From NCBI GenBank assembly GCA_037074705.1, contig CM073595.1, positions 23,586,501 through 23,650,500 on the forward strand: a DNA stretch of 64,000 bases, in the 5' to 3' direction. Below the pieces are notes generated by a model. The model saw only the letters and a list, made by a program, of their open reading frames with translations. It had not been told where the DNA came from and ran no database searches. Made by a program: the position numbers and the translations under genes. The DNA comes from Zhengitettix transpicula. Lineage: Eukaryota; Arthropoda; Insecta; Orthoptera; Tetrigidae. Shown here piece after piece: positions 1 through 13,100 of this stretch; positions within the stretch are counted from its first letter, which is position 1; the number at the start of each line of letters is the position of its first letter.

Positions 1-900
1 TTTTTACTAACAATTAGTCCTATAAACACCTTAAAATATTAAGAAAATTTGTATCTTACACCCTTTGATCTAAACTGAAATAGATGGACTATCAAAAATC
101 TTTTTATGTTGATATTAAAAGATTTATTACAGCTTCCGTATAAAAGAATCATTCATATTAACCTTCGATTTTACTAGCAACATTTAAAAAATATAAGATC
201 GATAGTAATATTTTGTTAATAACATTTCTGAATTCCTTAGCAATTTGAAAATTGATATTAATTGTGGTTTAGTACTTCTGAGGAGGCACAAAATTACCAG
301 AAAAAGAAAATACGATTTTAAGCATTAAACAAGTAATATTTCACAGCCCAGCCAAATATTCGAATTTATTATGTGTTATATTATGCTCGTTTACAACATC
401 AAATGAAGCCATAGAGCAGTGAATATTGACAGAATGAGGCCAGATGTTTTGCGTTGCAGCTGCCTGGAATCACTGTGAGATTAATACAGGATAAAGTTGG
501 ACATTAATCATTTTTCTAATATTGTGGTTGTGTCTATTGAGATTTGATTGCCAATTTAATCAAAACCAAATTTTAAATTTTAAAAATGTACAGTGTAATT
601 ATAATTATTAATTAATTAGATGTTTTGTTTATAAATCAGTTGTAAGTGTAATAAATAAAATAGTTGTTACGCTCCAAATTATTATTTTTCCACTATTTTA
701 CTATGAAGCAAACGGAATATACAAAATATATCTGTATATCTTTGAAGTATTTATTTAAAGACAAGTTTATAAAATAATATCATAAAAATGTGCCGTGAGA
801 ACCCATAGGAAACCACAAAACACAGAACTGCTCGACTGCCTTTTACAGACGTAGTAGATTAATATACAAATGTGATAGAAGAAATTGATAGAACACTTAC
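1..900. other. AT-rich sequence, probably intron of the TRPA gene
   Basis: No open frame, repeat or RNA signal recognised. It follows the GTAAGT donor at 900, so it should be intronic up to the next exon outside the window. Confidence 0.6.
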
Positions 901-1173
901 TTGTGAATAAAATATTCCCAGTGTGACATACGTGAGAATCCTACAGGCGACCACGGCTTTCTCGTCCGGTTCTCTGTTTATACCTGGTAAGTAGTACTTC
1001 AAAGCGACGAGCATGCTGTAAGATGCTACAAAAAGTCCAAACACTGCTAGGAAAATGTAATAAGTGACCAGAAGTTTCTTCCACTTCAGATATATAAAAC
1101 TTTGAACGAGAGGATGAAGAAGAAGCAAATGCTGGCCTTGCCTTTGTCCCGACACAAGTAAAGTTGCCAAAAC
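901..1173 (-). CDS. TRPA gene exon, pre-S1 signature and first membrane helix
   Basis: Acceptor AATTTTCAG, strong donor CAA followed by GTAAGT, exactly 91 codons. It encodes VLATLLVSGQRQ, then HPLVQSFIYLKWKK, the conserved segment just before S1. The hydrophobic helix VTYYIFLAVFGLFVASYSML follows, then a short extracellular loop (PGINREPDEK) and the start of what is probably S2 (CRILTYVTLGIF). The remaining exons lie beyond the left end. Confidence 0.85.
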
Positions 1174-4100
1174 CTGAAAATTCACACAGAAGTTAAGCGT
1201 AGTGTACAATTAAACAGACTACGTAAAATATTTACTATTTTCCTATAAATAGCGGTAGACTTTTCAAGTAGAGCATGATTATAAAGTTCAACATACATTG
1301 ATATAAATACGAGGGTGAATCAAACATAAACAAGACTTATTTTTTTAAATATTTATTTTGAATTTAAACCCACAAACAATCACAGTTTATTTTTATACAT
1401 AATCTCCTGATATATAAACACATTTTTCCCAGCGTATAGGTAATTTTTTAATTCATTCCACGTAAAAAGAGTCAGGTCGTGTTTGTAGCCAATTGCGCAC
1501 ATATGCTTCAACCTCATTATCGCTGTGGATTTTTTGCCCTCCCAAAGCTTCCTTGAGAGGACCAAAGACATGGAAGTCGCAGGGAGACAGGTCTGGACTG
1601 TATGGAGGGTGTTCCAGTGTCTCCCAACCCAGTTGCTCCAATTTTTGTACGGTCAGGGCTGCTGTGTGGGGGCGAGCATTGTCATGGAGGAGAATCACTT
1701 TTCTCATCGGAAGGTCTCGTCTTTTGCGGCGATATGCAAGTCTGACCTCAGTCAAAATTTGACAGTAGTATGCCGCATTAATTGTTCTGCGCTCATGCAA
1801 AAAATCAAGGTGCAGCAGGCCACGCTGGTCAAAAAAAACGGTAGCCAAAACCTTGCCAGCCGATAATCGTGACTTGGCTTTCACTGGTCCGGTTCCTCCT
1901 TTCTTCCTCCACTCCATACTCGCTTGTTTCGACTCAGGGGTGTAGTGATGCACCCACGTTTCATCACAGCTGACAATGTGAGAAATAAATGGGTCTCCTT
2001 CTTCCCGAAATCGTGCAAGAAGACGCTCACACACTTGAAAACGATTCAGTTTCTGGTCAACTGTGAGAAGGCGAAGAACCCACCTGGCACACACCTTGCG
2101 ATACCCTAGCTCCTCTGAGAGTATAGAGTAAGTGCTCCCATAAATTATTACAACCTCAATTGCAATATCCGAAGTTGTTAGACGCCTATCACCTTCAACA
2201 AGTTGACGAACACTGTCGTTTGCCCGCTGTAATTCTGGTGCGGGGTCTGCGGTCATGGCTCTCATTTTCAACACGTTCACGGCCCTCCACGAACTGTTTA
2301 TGCCAAGCAAACACTCTAGCTCGCGACAGCGTCTCTTCCCCGAACTGTGCAGTCAATCTTCTCAAGATTTCGGCCGGTTTTACACCTTCTGCAGCTAAAA
2401 ACTTGATAACAATACGTTGCGCAATAGAGGGAGGTACCTCCTGCTCGGACATCGTAACGATGGACACTGAGCGAGTCTATGATGATGAGTCACGTGCTCC
2501 CCCCACTCCTGACAAACCAACCTAACAGCCAATAACAGCGGAACGTTCTTCCATCACTATTGCGCGCGCAGGTCCAAAAGTCTCGTTTATATTTGATTCA
2601 CCCTCGTATGACTACATGTATCAGTGGATGGGTTCCAGTAACAGTTAAGGAAGATAATTGAACTGGCCTTCATCTGTCTGCCGGACTTGGATTGCGGGCA
2701 GAGGAGCTCGTAGTCGACGGAGACAACGCAGGAGTGGTCGTCGATGCCCCTGCCGTTGGTGGACACGGCGTGGTCCAGAGTCTCGGCCAAGAGTTCCGTT
2801 GGTCTGGGCGTGCAGCGCATCAACAACTCCATCACCGGGACGACGTCGGCACCGTGGCGCAGCAGCAGCCCTGCCGTCTCCCTGCAGCCGCCCTTCGCAG
2901 CCATGTGAAGCGCAGTCTCGCCCGCGCCATTGCTCAATCCGAGGATGTCGCTTTGGACTTCCAGCAGCAGCGCAGCGACGTTCGTGTGGTTTCCACAGGC
3001 GGCGAGATGTAGTGCCGTCCACCCGTCGTACATGGTCCCCTCAGTCCTCAGCAAAGGGTCGCACCCGTTCTTAAGCAGCACCTACAAATTTCGTCGTAAG
3101 GATGTGTGTAAGAAAGTCCACCGATTTGATACCTCCACTATCTTCAGTCTTTGAAAGTGATGTAAGCTAATCCTCCAAACAGATATGAAAGTTTGGTGGA
3201 TGAATTCAGATTCTTGCGTTTGTGTTAATATTTGGCCAGGCTTTACTTCTGATAACTGGACATCGTTTGAAACTAATAATGAGCAAAAACCTTTACGCAA
3301 TCGACGGCACCAACGAAAGCTGCATGGTGCAGCGCCGACATCCCCGTCTCGCCGTTTCGTTGGTTTTTGAGCTGCGGAACTTGAGTTGCGGCGGCCAGGA
3401 GTTCCTCCAGGATGTCGGGTAGATTTCCCACTGCGGCACGGTGAAACACGCTCACGTTTCCGGGAAGAAACGCGCCCAGGGCAGCCCCTGCGGCCAGCAG
3501 CTGGACCACAACTGGCGAGTTCCTGCTGTACACCGCTCTAAACAAAGGCGTCTCCTGGTAGTTGGTTCGCTTCTCCAAGAGGTCCCGCTGCACAAAAGAC
3601 GAACACAACTTAACAACTTTCTAATATTGAGCACTAACACCACCTGAAAGTACTTTCAATAATCAAGCTAAGGAATTGAAGACATTACTTGACGTCAATG
3701 ATTAAATGTGCACTATCACATGCAATTCGCTAGAAACTGACTCAACTAAGAAACATCTCATAACTATTACTTTTTACGCCTATTGACCCGTATCAATTAC
3801 TGATTTGTTCTGGCTCTTCTGTTTACATATTCCAACAGCAGCTCCATCAAAATTCTAGTATTTATAATTTAAAAGTCAGGATCATAATCTTCACAAAATT
3901 TATTAGGTTCCAATAGGCATTGTCTCAGATTTTATTAATATTGTAATACTAATTAGAGACCATTAGTGATTTGATAATTGGAAATTTATGATGGTTTGTT
4001 ATCGGAAAGAATATCAAAGGCAACAATACATAGGCAAGCTTTGTCGGCAACAAGCGTTTCTAAAAACCGCAGTCTAACGGCGAAGGCAGTTGCGGGCAGA

Positions 4101-7100
4101 TATCCACCCAGAAAGGTTGCAGGTTGAACTTGAACAAAAAGTTTTCGGATAGTAATCATCGAGTAAAAGTTTGGACAGAAACTCATCGAGTAAAGTTACA
4201 GGAAAGTAACTTAATAAGTCATGCCGCAGTAAAAAAATTCAATAAGTAAAGAGACCGTCACTAATTTTACCGAGAGAAAGTTGGTAACAATCTGACTGAC
4301 CATCAATTCAGAAGGAGTAGTCGTTTCCAGTTGAGAGATACCAAAGTTTTGACAGTGTTTTGTAATAAATTTAAATTCAATGAATTCATGGCCTGTTAAA
4401 TGTGAAAAGTGTGGTGCATCTGAACCCAAACGTAAGCCTGGTACCAGCAGAGATTGTAAGTAGAAAGAAATTTAATAAAGTTTGTAAACGTTAACTCAAG
4501 ATCGAATCGTCAGATTTCGGTTTCACGTTTGTTTTTATTGTTTAACTTTAAGATTGTAAAAGGAATTGGATTGTTTAATTTAAATGTAAAAGGTTGGTTC
4601 GTTATTTAGAAGGCCCAAATAAACGACCCTGAGATGAGAGTTGTTAAAATCTGTAAAATAACAAAAACTCAAATGTAAATAATCACGTCAAGAAACATTT
4701 TTATTTTTACCTGGAATAAATTAATTGTCTTGTAAAGTTTAAAAGAATTAGGTAAATTATTTGAATCCTTCTCCTTCTTGTTTAAATTAAAATAAAATAA
4801 ATTAATTCATTAATCAACCATTTAATTCTTTTAATTATGTTTATTCATTACAATTGGCGTCATTAACGTATTGCCAACCGATTAAAATTATTATTTAATT
4901 ATTCATTACAATATATTGTAATTTATGAAGGCCATTATTTTGTTTAAATTTCATAATATTTGTTTCACGGCACAGACTAGAGGTGGACGGCCATTATTTA
5001 AAATCTTTTTACCAACTGAGACTGGGGATCTTGAGTGGCTCGTATAAAAAATTATGATTGACGGCGGATAAAGGCTCACAAAAGGGAGAACTATAATTGG
5101 ACATCTTTAGCGGCTCTTAGATCTAATGTCTGACGGACATCGGAACGATGGAACGATGACAACAGTTTTTTGTTGACAACAAATTATAAGATAAGGAAAT
5201 GTTTATCTAACAATATTGAGTATCTCTCTTAGCGTGAGAAAGCCGGATTTTGTCCGAACGTGGGAAATCAAAACTATGGGAAAAAGGAATATTCTGGAGA
5301 GGGGGAAGCTGATAGAACAAGTTAGTTGGAAGCCAGAGAGCGAACAAGTGAGTGGGATATCAGAGAGCAAGGAAGGAGGACGTGGTTGCAGAGAGCAGAG
5401 TTTGGTCATCGATAAGAGATGTAGGCATAAAGTGGGTGGTTTTGGCAGTAAATAAAGCCAAAGTAATGAAGAATTTAGAAGTTGGTGTTAGAATTGAATA
5501 ATGTTTGTGTAAGATATTTTAGCGGAAAAAGACATAGAAGTTGATGTCGTAGCTGGAAGGAGAAAGGAGTGTTGGGTTGAACACCAGATTTGAACTCTGT
5601 CTTGGTGAAGGTTGAGAGATCCAGAACATTTTAAATAAGACAAAACGCATTGGAATTGTCAATCATACTAGACAAATTGATTGGTGGCCGCGGGCGAAAC
5701 ATCCATACGAGTAGTCTGAAGTCTGAAGTATGGATTTTGGATACTGAAAGGATAGTGTTGTGTTGTGAAACGTGTGTCAGTAAAAATGTCTGTGTAAATT
5801 TTATGCACAGAGTGGCCATTATTAAAGGGAAGTGTGTTCCCGAACTCGCAGCATAAAACTTGTAAGTAGCAATTTAAAATAAATAATTTTGTAAACCGTA
5901 AATTAAAGATGAAAGGTCAGATTTCGTTTCTAGTAACTTCAATAAATTGAATTTCTATATTATGTAAAATTCGTTCAAGTGTAATTGGATTTTGTTCTTT
6001 CTATCAGGCCTAGTGGAGACCCTGAGATTTTGAGTTTCATTCTTTGTAAAAAGAATAAAGGTATAAATTTTATTAAATGCCACAAAAGTTAAAATTAATT
6101 GTTAGTAAAATTTGATCTAAATGTGGCGAAATAAAGTAGAGATGTAAATTGTCTTTTGTGTGAATAAATTTGTTTTGTTTTTTAAATTTAAATTTTTGTT
6201 TAATTTAAATTTCCTTTCATTAAATATTTTAAAGTTGGTTATTACAAATTGGCACCACAACGTGGGGCAAATTTCATTTAATTAATTAAATTTTTAAAGT
6301 TGGTTATTACAATATTATATTTATTTTTCAAAAATCTTCTACTACTTCATATGATAAAATCTTTCAGTCTACTCTTATCTCGATTTGTAATGACGTTTAA
6401 CTTTCCTACTCCCAAATATTCTGACTATTAGATTTTTTCGTAGGGGTTCTTTACTGTTGGAATCTAACAGGTTTCTATCTTTGAATAAGGCAGAAAGTAT
6501 CCAATATAAATTTGATATCTCCTTTTCAATGTTTATTCAAAGGTAACCTTGCTAGATAAATATCAGACAATTACAATTCTTTCACATTTGAAGTAATTTC
6601 TCGAATTTTAGTCCCTATAATAAGTATGTAGTCACTGGTGAGAAGTTACAAAAATTTATTGATTTTCCAGCACGTTTCTGCCTCACACCCTTTCAGTTAC
6701 CATCTTGTCTCAGTTCCGTTTCTTATTTTATGTGAACCACTTGGCGAATATCTCAACTGAAAGTTAAAATTTTCTTCAACTTTAAGTTAGTTTTATTCCA
6801 GTTGAGTTTGTTCAGGAGTTTTTCAGGACCGTGAATATAATAACTGCTTCTATGAGCCGGGCGGAAATGTCCTTGTGTATATTCTAGTTTCGTCAAATTC
6901 ATATTTAGTACTTTTGATTAGTTAAACTTCTGGAACAATCATATAACACATATTTACACATCTTACATTTTCTTTAAAGTTATTAGTCGTTCTTGTATTG
7001 TCGGAAAAAGTTATTGATATAATCTCTTGGAACAGTTGAGCATTTTATTTAAGCATATTTTATTATTATTATTATTCCAATGGACCCCATTCAGCAAAAT

Positions 7101-10100
7101 TTTGAAAATAGGTCACTAGACAAATAATTTTACGGTCCCGTGAAAGAGATGAACGGAATGAATCAGATATGAAGAATTTATTCACATGAAATTGACCTCG
7201 GTCTGTTGTATAAGATTAAGGGTTTCATCCAACGTTTAGCGGAGTTTTTTTAAGCTGTTTTTAATATGTGAGACTGAGGTCATGCCGCCATTTCATAATT
7301 ATTACAAAACCGACGGGTTCTAACTACACCTGCATCTGACGCATTCTGCAGCGTTAAGTAATTCAGAACGGCCTGATGTGGTGTAGTGGTCAGCGTCATT
7401 GCCTCGCATCGTAAAAATCTCGTGCATGGATGTTTGAGTTGACCGTGGTCAAGACTGAAGGACAATCTGCATACTGACCATGTGCTATTCCAAAAAATTC
7501 AGAATACGTCATGTAAGAAGGTAGTCTAGCAGCCAGAGCTCTTAGAGGGCTGTAGAGACAATTTATTAACAATGTTCCTTTGTGATCCATTCGGAAAGTA
7601 ATTAATGTTCGATGTTTCTTCGTAGCCCTGGTCTTGTGGGCAAAATTCTATAAATATATTCTTCTTACCTTGAACTAAATTATGTATCCTGTTTTGGTCA
7701 CTAGAAGCGAGTGAGGTTGGAGTCCGAAATTACCTCTTTAATTTCTTCAAGACTGAGGAGTTCCGAGACGATTTCTTCGTTGCCGAGGCTGGATGCCAGA
7801 TGCAGGGCAGTTTCTCCGCTTGTTGTCGTGGCCCCGACGTCGGCGTCGTATTCCAGAAGGACATGGACGCCCGCCAGCCATTGCTGAGACACGCACGACA
7901 AAAGTGGCGTGTTTCCGTTCGAGTCTTTCGCGTCCACGGCTTCGGGGAATTCTTGGGCCAACGCTTCCAGCGAGCGCAGCCTCCGTAGACTCACGGCAAG
8001 AGACGCGGGTGTTTCCCCGGAGGCGTCCAGCAGCGTCGCCTCCGCCCCCGCCTTCCGAAGCGCACCGAAGGCGGGTCCCGGCTTCGTGGCCAGACGCACA
8101 GCTAGGTGCAGGGACGAAGTGCGTGGGCGACGGCAGCTCAGCGTTGGCCTGGCCCCCGCCGCCACTAGAGCGTTGTACACGTCAACGAGCCTGGAAAGGG
8201 ACATTGTACAAATAGCTCGTGGTTCTGGGATCCTTTCAGAATTTTGATTCTTTTCAGAATTTCTTCATAAAAATTGACTAAATAAAATAGTGAAAACTTA
8301 ATTTTTATCAATTTTTAAGCATTCTGCCAGGCAAGCGTTTCTTTGTGTTACTTTCACAAAGTGCCATAAAGATATGCGATAACTGATTCGGAGTGCAAAA
8401 ACCCGTGACCAATCATGTTTACTTGGCTCTCACACAAACAAGAAAGCTGTGGGACCACAAACATCAAGGGTGAGTCAATTATTAATGCCTCCTATTTTTT
8501 TTCTCTTTCATTTTCTAAGGCAATTAAATGCAATTTATACAGAATAAACCCACAAAATTATTGATTAAATTTTCTTTTTTCAATATAGTTTCCGTCCTTT
8601 TCCACAGATTTTAAACGCCTTCTAACGAGGGCACGTATTCCACTGCGTTGGAGTCACTGCAGTAACCGGCCTGCCACTTCGCTTTTCATCAGCCTGCGTT
8701 GTTTGACCTTCAGCTTCGTTACAGCGTCGAAACCATCGCCGAAAAATGCTGACATCCACTGTTGCATCACAATACTCATTTTTCAACATTTCACAAATTC
8801 ATTTACGAATTCAATCATAGAATTCTGTCTAATGCGTCAGCCATCTTGCAGTACGGTGCAGTTATGCCTCCAGTTGACTCAGGAATTTGGTACTGCAGCA
8901 GACTTCAAAAGAATGTTTGAGGAATCACGCCAATTCATAATTTTCACATAACTACCTTATTTAAGGAGAAAAAAATAGGAGGCACTATTTATTGAACCAC
9001 CCTCGTACTAGTAGAACCGTAAGATGCAGAATGAAGATATAGGTATTTTATTCGTGATTAATAAGGTTAATGTAATGTAATAAGTCATCTGAACAGTTTC
9101 ATTTAGTAGCTACCATTATGTTTTCTGGCGATATTTGATCGGATGCCTGAAAAATTAAGCTGCTATTTTGGTTTCGATGAATAATCAAGTAACCTATGTT
9201 GTCACAAGCCCAGTAATAAAGAAAATTTTGACATTCTTAAAGAATAATATCAATATTAGTGGCCATTTATGTAAAAAAATAAAGTTTATTGAATGATAAG
9301 AATTTTTTTCACAAAAAATTAGGACGTATTCATGTAATAACAATTGAAACCTGTCGGTTTCGGCTGAGAGCATTTCGCCCACCACGTCCAAGGGAGCGAG
9401 GCCATCCTCATCCCGAGAGCTGACGGCCGCTCCATGGGACAGGAGTACGGCGACCGTCGACACTCTGACGTACTGGCACGCCACGTGCATCGGTGTCGCT
9501 CCTTTGCTCACACGTGGCATCTGAAAACAATAATTAGCCATAGGTCAGCCTTTGTGTTCCACTAACAGCTATTCTGCCATGTTCAGCACAATATCCAACA
9601 AGCACAATTATTTTTCCACAAAACCTTAGTGACGCTATACATCGATCGTATGGTAAAAAAGAAATAAAAATATTTTAAAATATAAATACTCAATTTTTTA
9701 TTTCACGATCAAAACAATCACCAGCACTGAACCAATTTTTTGTCATCTCAGAAAATAAGTATGAATCAAAACCTCTAATTCACTCATCAGGGGGGAATTC
9801 TTTTGAATAAACTTTCCGGCACAAGAGTGAGAAACGTTTCAGCTTAATGAAGAATCTCATTTATTTGGGCGTTTCTCCTGCAACTCTCAGTACAAGTATT
9901 CTGGAATTATATCATCACGTCACTTTAATTTTTTTAAAAAGAATTCCGGACCTAATTATATATTTACTTGAATATCAAAAACATATCGTATGTACGTAAT
10001 GAGGCCATTATTTTTCCGGTCAATGCTTATCACTTTCATCAGATTCCGTAACCTTGTACAAAACGTTGTCTACTGTTTTGATTAGTAAATCAGTTCGGTT

Positions 10101-13100
10101 TATATTTCTTCATTATGACAATTTGTCGCATTCCGAGTTGCGAAATTCTACTAAGAGAATTTATTCATCACTGTTACTTCGGTAGACTGTTTACGATCGT
10201 TGTGCCTAGTTATGGCATAGTTATCTGGGTAAATCAGAACGCAGTTAGTTAAAATATCATTCCTAGAGATCCGTATTGTCCCGTCTACTTGAGAATTTTC
10301 AATCTATCACCATCTAACAATAAACCACGGTCTCTTGTCTTTGAATGTATATTTTGTTCACGATTCGTCAACGTAAATGTTAATATCTGATAGTGATGAA
10401 CCCCCCCCCCCCCCACCTGTGAATTTTTCTAATAAAAGGTGTGCTAAAAGGTTTACATATTTTCATTACCTCAATGACTACTGATTGCGGAATTTTAAAT
10501 AATTATTTGACTGAATTAAATATGTGGTTTTCAACATCTGTCATATTTTTGGTGACCAAAAAAAACAGCCGATTTGAGTCTTATTCTTAATGGATTTCTT
10601 CAAGCACCCAATTTGTCGGAAATACTACTTATATCATCTAGATTAGGAGGCCACTGAACATTTATTCGAAAATTTTACGAACCATAAGACGGAGCTTGTC
10701 GTGGTCGTGCTGCGAGGAGTCCAGTTTCTCCCTGGGGATCCTCGGCCTGTTGTGCACAGCTTTCGCTCCCAAGCTTACGAGCTGTGGCGCGTGAAGGAGG
10801 AGGAGATCGACGCAGGCGTCGTGACCCAGTGCGACGGCGACGTGCAACGGCGTCCTGCCTTCGCGGTCCACAGCGTCGGCCTTGGCGCCGCTCTGCAGGA
10901 GGAAGCGCATCACCTCGACGTCGCCACCCACCGCCGCTGCATGGCACGCAGACGCTTGGCACAAGCGACAAACGGCTTCGGGATTCGCGCCATCCTCTAG
11001 AGCCCTAAGAAATGCCCCCATTCTTTCAAGTAATATGCGTAACGCGAGAGCACAACTTTCAATTAACAAAACGACGTCAGGTTATGAGCAGGGTTTTAGT
11101 AATTAAGATCAATGCAATTTAAAGCTGAACACTCTTTAACAGTTGCAGTGATGTGTAATAATATGTGCAGTTAAAGTGGGAAATATTTATAAAAATATCT
11201 AGGGTTTGCACCCGGATACAATAGTAAATAATACGCGACGTTTCGACAACCAACAGCTCTGAGGTCATCTTCCAGGCCTGGAAGAGCAAAGCGAAGTAGC
11301 GACATATCCAATCCCACAGACCGGCTTTCAGAAATAAGATCTTGTTGCGCGATAGTTTTATTATTAATATATATATTTTTCATTTTAATATAATTATATA
11401 TTAGCAACGGTTGACAGCTTGGCAAGTTGGAATTTGACCAGGCGCCGCCGAGGCGGATAGATTATCCCTAAGGTCTGGACTTAGGCACGTAGTGTGATGA
11501 CCCTCGGAAGTTACCTGGACTGTCGCACCGTGAGAAACGTCTCTCCAAAAATCCCAGAAATTGAATTAACACGTGACTGCCTGAACCAATCACATTTCTT
11601 GGTTCAGGAAAGATTGATCGAAAATTGGTTGAGAACATCGATGTTTCACATCCAGCGAAGGGGCTGTAAAGAAAGTGTAGAGAGACTCCTCGACGAACCG
11701 TCGCCAGGGACGGACGTACAGCCCCAAACGTGCATCATCCAGAGGACTCGAGAGATCGAGGGTGTCACATGATCACGGCCAGAGATCAACGCGAGGTAAC
11801 TGCCAAGTGTCTCAATCCTTGACGCGCCTGGGGGAATTACCGTAAACCATGGTTTAACTTGGGATTAAGGGATCCGATTGTTTTGCCCGGCTAGCTGAAC
11901 ACGCATAATTTGTATTTTTTTTCATGTTCACATAAATAATTAATAAATTATGGAATATATATTCATTTACTTAATCATTTAATAAACCCACCACTACAAT
12001 CTACTATACCGAGACATAAGCAACTAATGGAGCCAACATTCATCCATATTTATGTAGGTAGATCCAGAGCTTTGTAAGAATAGTTATGATGAAGTTAATT
12101 TCACTTTTATAAAAGGACTTGAGTCAGTGACTGTTAGAGGCCCTTCTCTGTGTGGGATTTGTGTTTTGGAGCTGGTGGCAGAATTATTTTATTGATTTGT
12201 AGCGGGGAAAAGTAATCCAAATATACATAACTTTTCAGTGGTAATATGTAATTGCTATTTTAAATAATTGAGTGCCTCGTAGGTTATTTTTGGAGGTTTT
12301 ATTGTGACAAATATTTTTCTGCTGAATATCGTACTTAATCTTTGATTTCCAATTGATCCGGGATGGGACGATTATAGTGAGGTGGGAATTTTGGGAGTTT
12401 TAAGTCTTGGTTTTTTTCTTTTAAGTTATGAAGGATGTTTTCCGAAGGATAGGAATATTTGAATTTAAGTTTCCGTCCAAAATTATGGTTTGGAGGAAGG
12501 TGAATCGAACTTTTTTAATATTTTTAATTGATCGGTGACTGTAGGATTCACGGAGATTGGCAAGACGTTGGAGTACAGGATGGAAATTTAGGTGATGGTT
12601 TTGGATAGGTTGAAGTGAATGACAGAAGCGGAGGATTCTTTCTTTCCAGGGCCCGTAGAGGTTGAAGGCTATCTGATAAGGTAAGAGTGCCGTAGTTGGA
12701 TAAGGGGGATTAGGCGGAGATCGGTGGCTTAGGGGGAGATTACTTGATTCCAGAAAACTATATGGATGGGATTTTTCTGGATGTGTGAAACAGGATAGTT
12801 TTGGTGTCGCAATATTACAAGTGTTGTTTTAGTGGGGTTGGGTCTCCATTTCTGTAGTCATTCGGTGAAGGTGTTGACGGTGGTATTTTTGTTTGATGTC
12901 AAAAAGACCGTATCGCAGGGAAACTAGAAAAAAAGTATTGTAAACTTCCGTAGGGTGGGGATGGTCATGACAGTATATGTTAAAAAGAATTTCTGAAAAT
13001 AAAGCTTTCTTTGAGGAGACCAGCGATGTGGTGAAGGAGGAAGTGTGTTTACCATTGATCGATAGAGATCAAGATCTGTCTATTAGGAAGGATCGTATAA

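Noticed and set aside
1493..2525. Plus-strand frames across both mariner copies
   Set aside because: Exact antisense of the transposase, present in both copies for that reason.
2645..3074. Arg-rich frames on both strands over the TRPA linker exon
   Set aside because: Composition artefact of a GC-rich coding exon; only the frame with ankyrin motifs fits the neighbouring exons.
8176..8204. ATG at 8204 as the start of an independent ankyrin gene
   Set aside because: It lies upstream of a good acceptor, and the phase joins the exon at 9351 perfectly.
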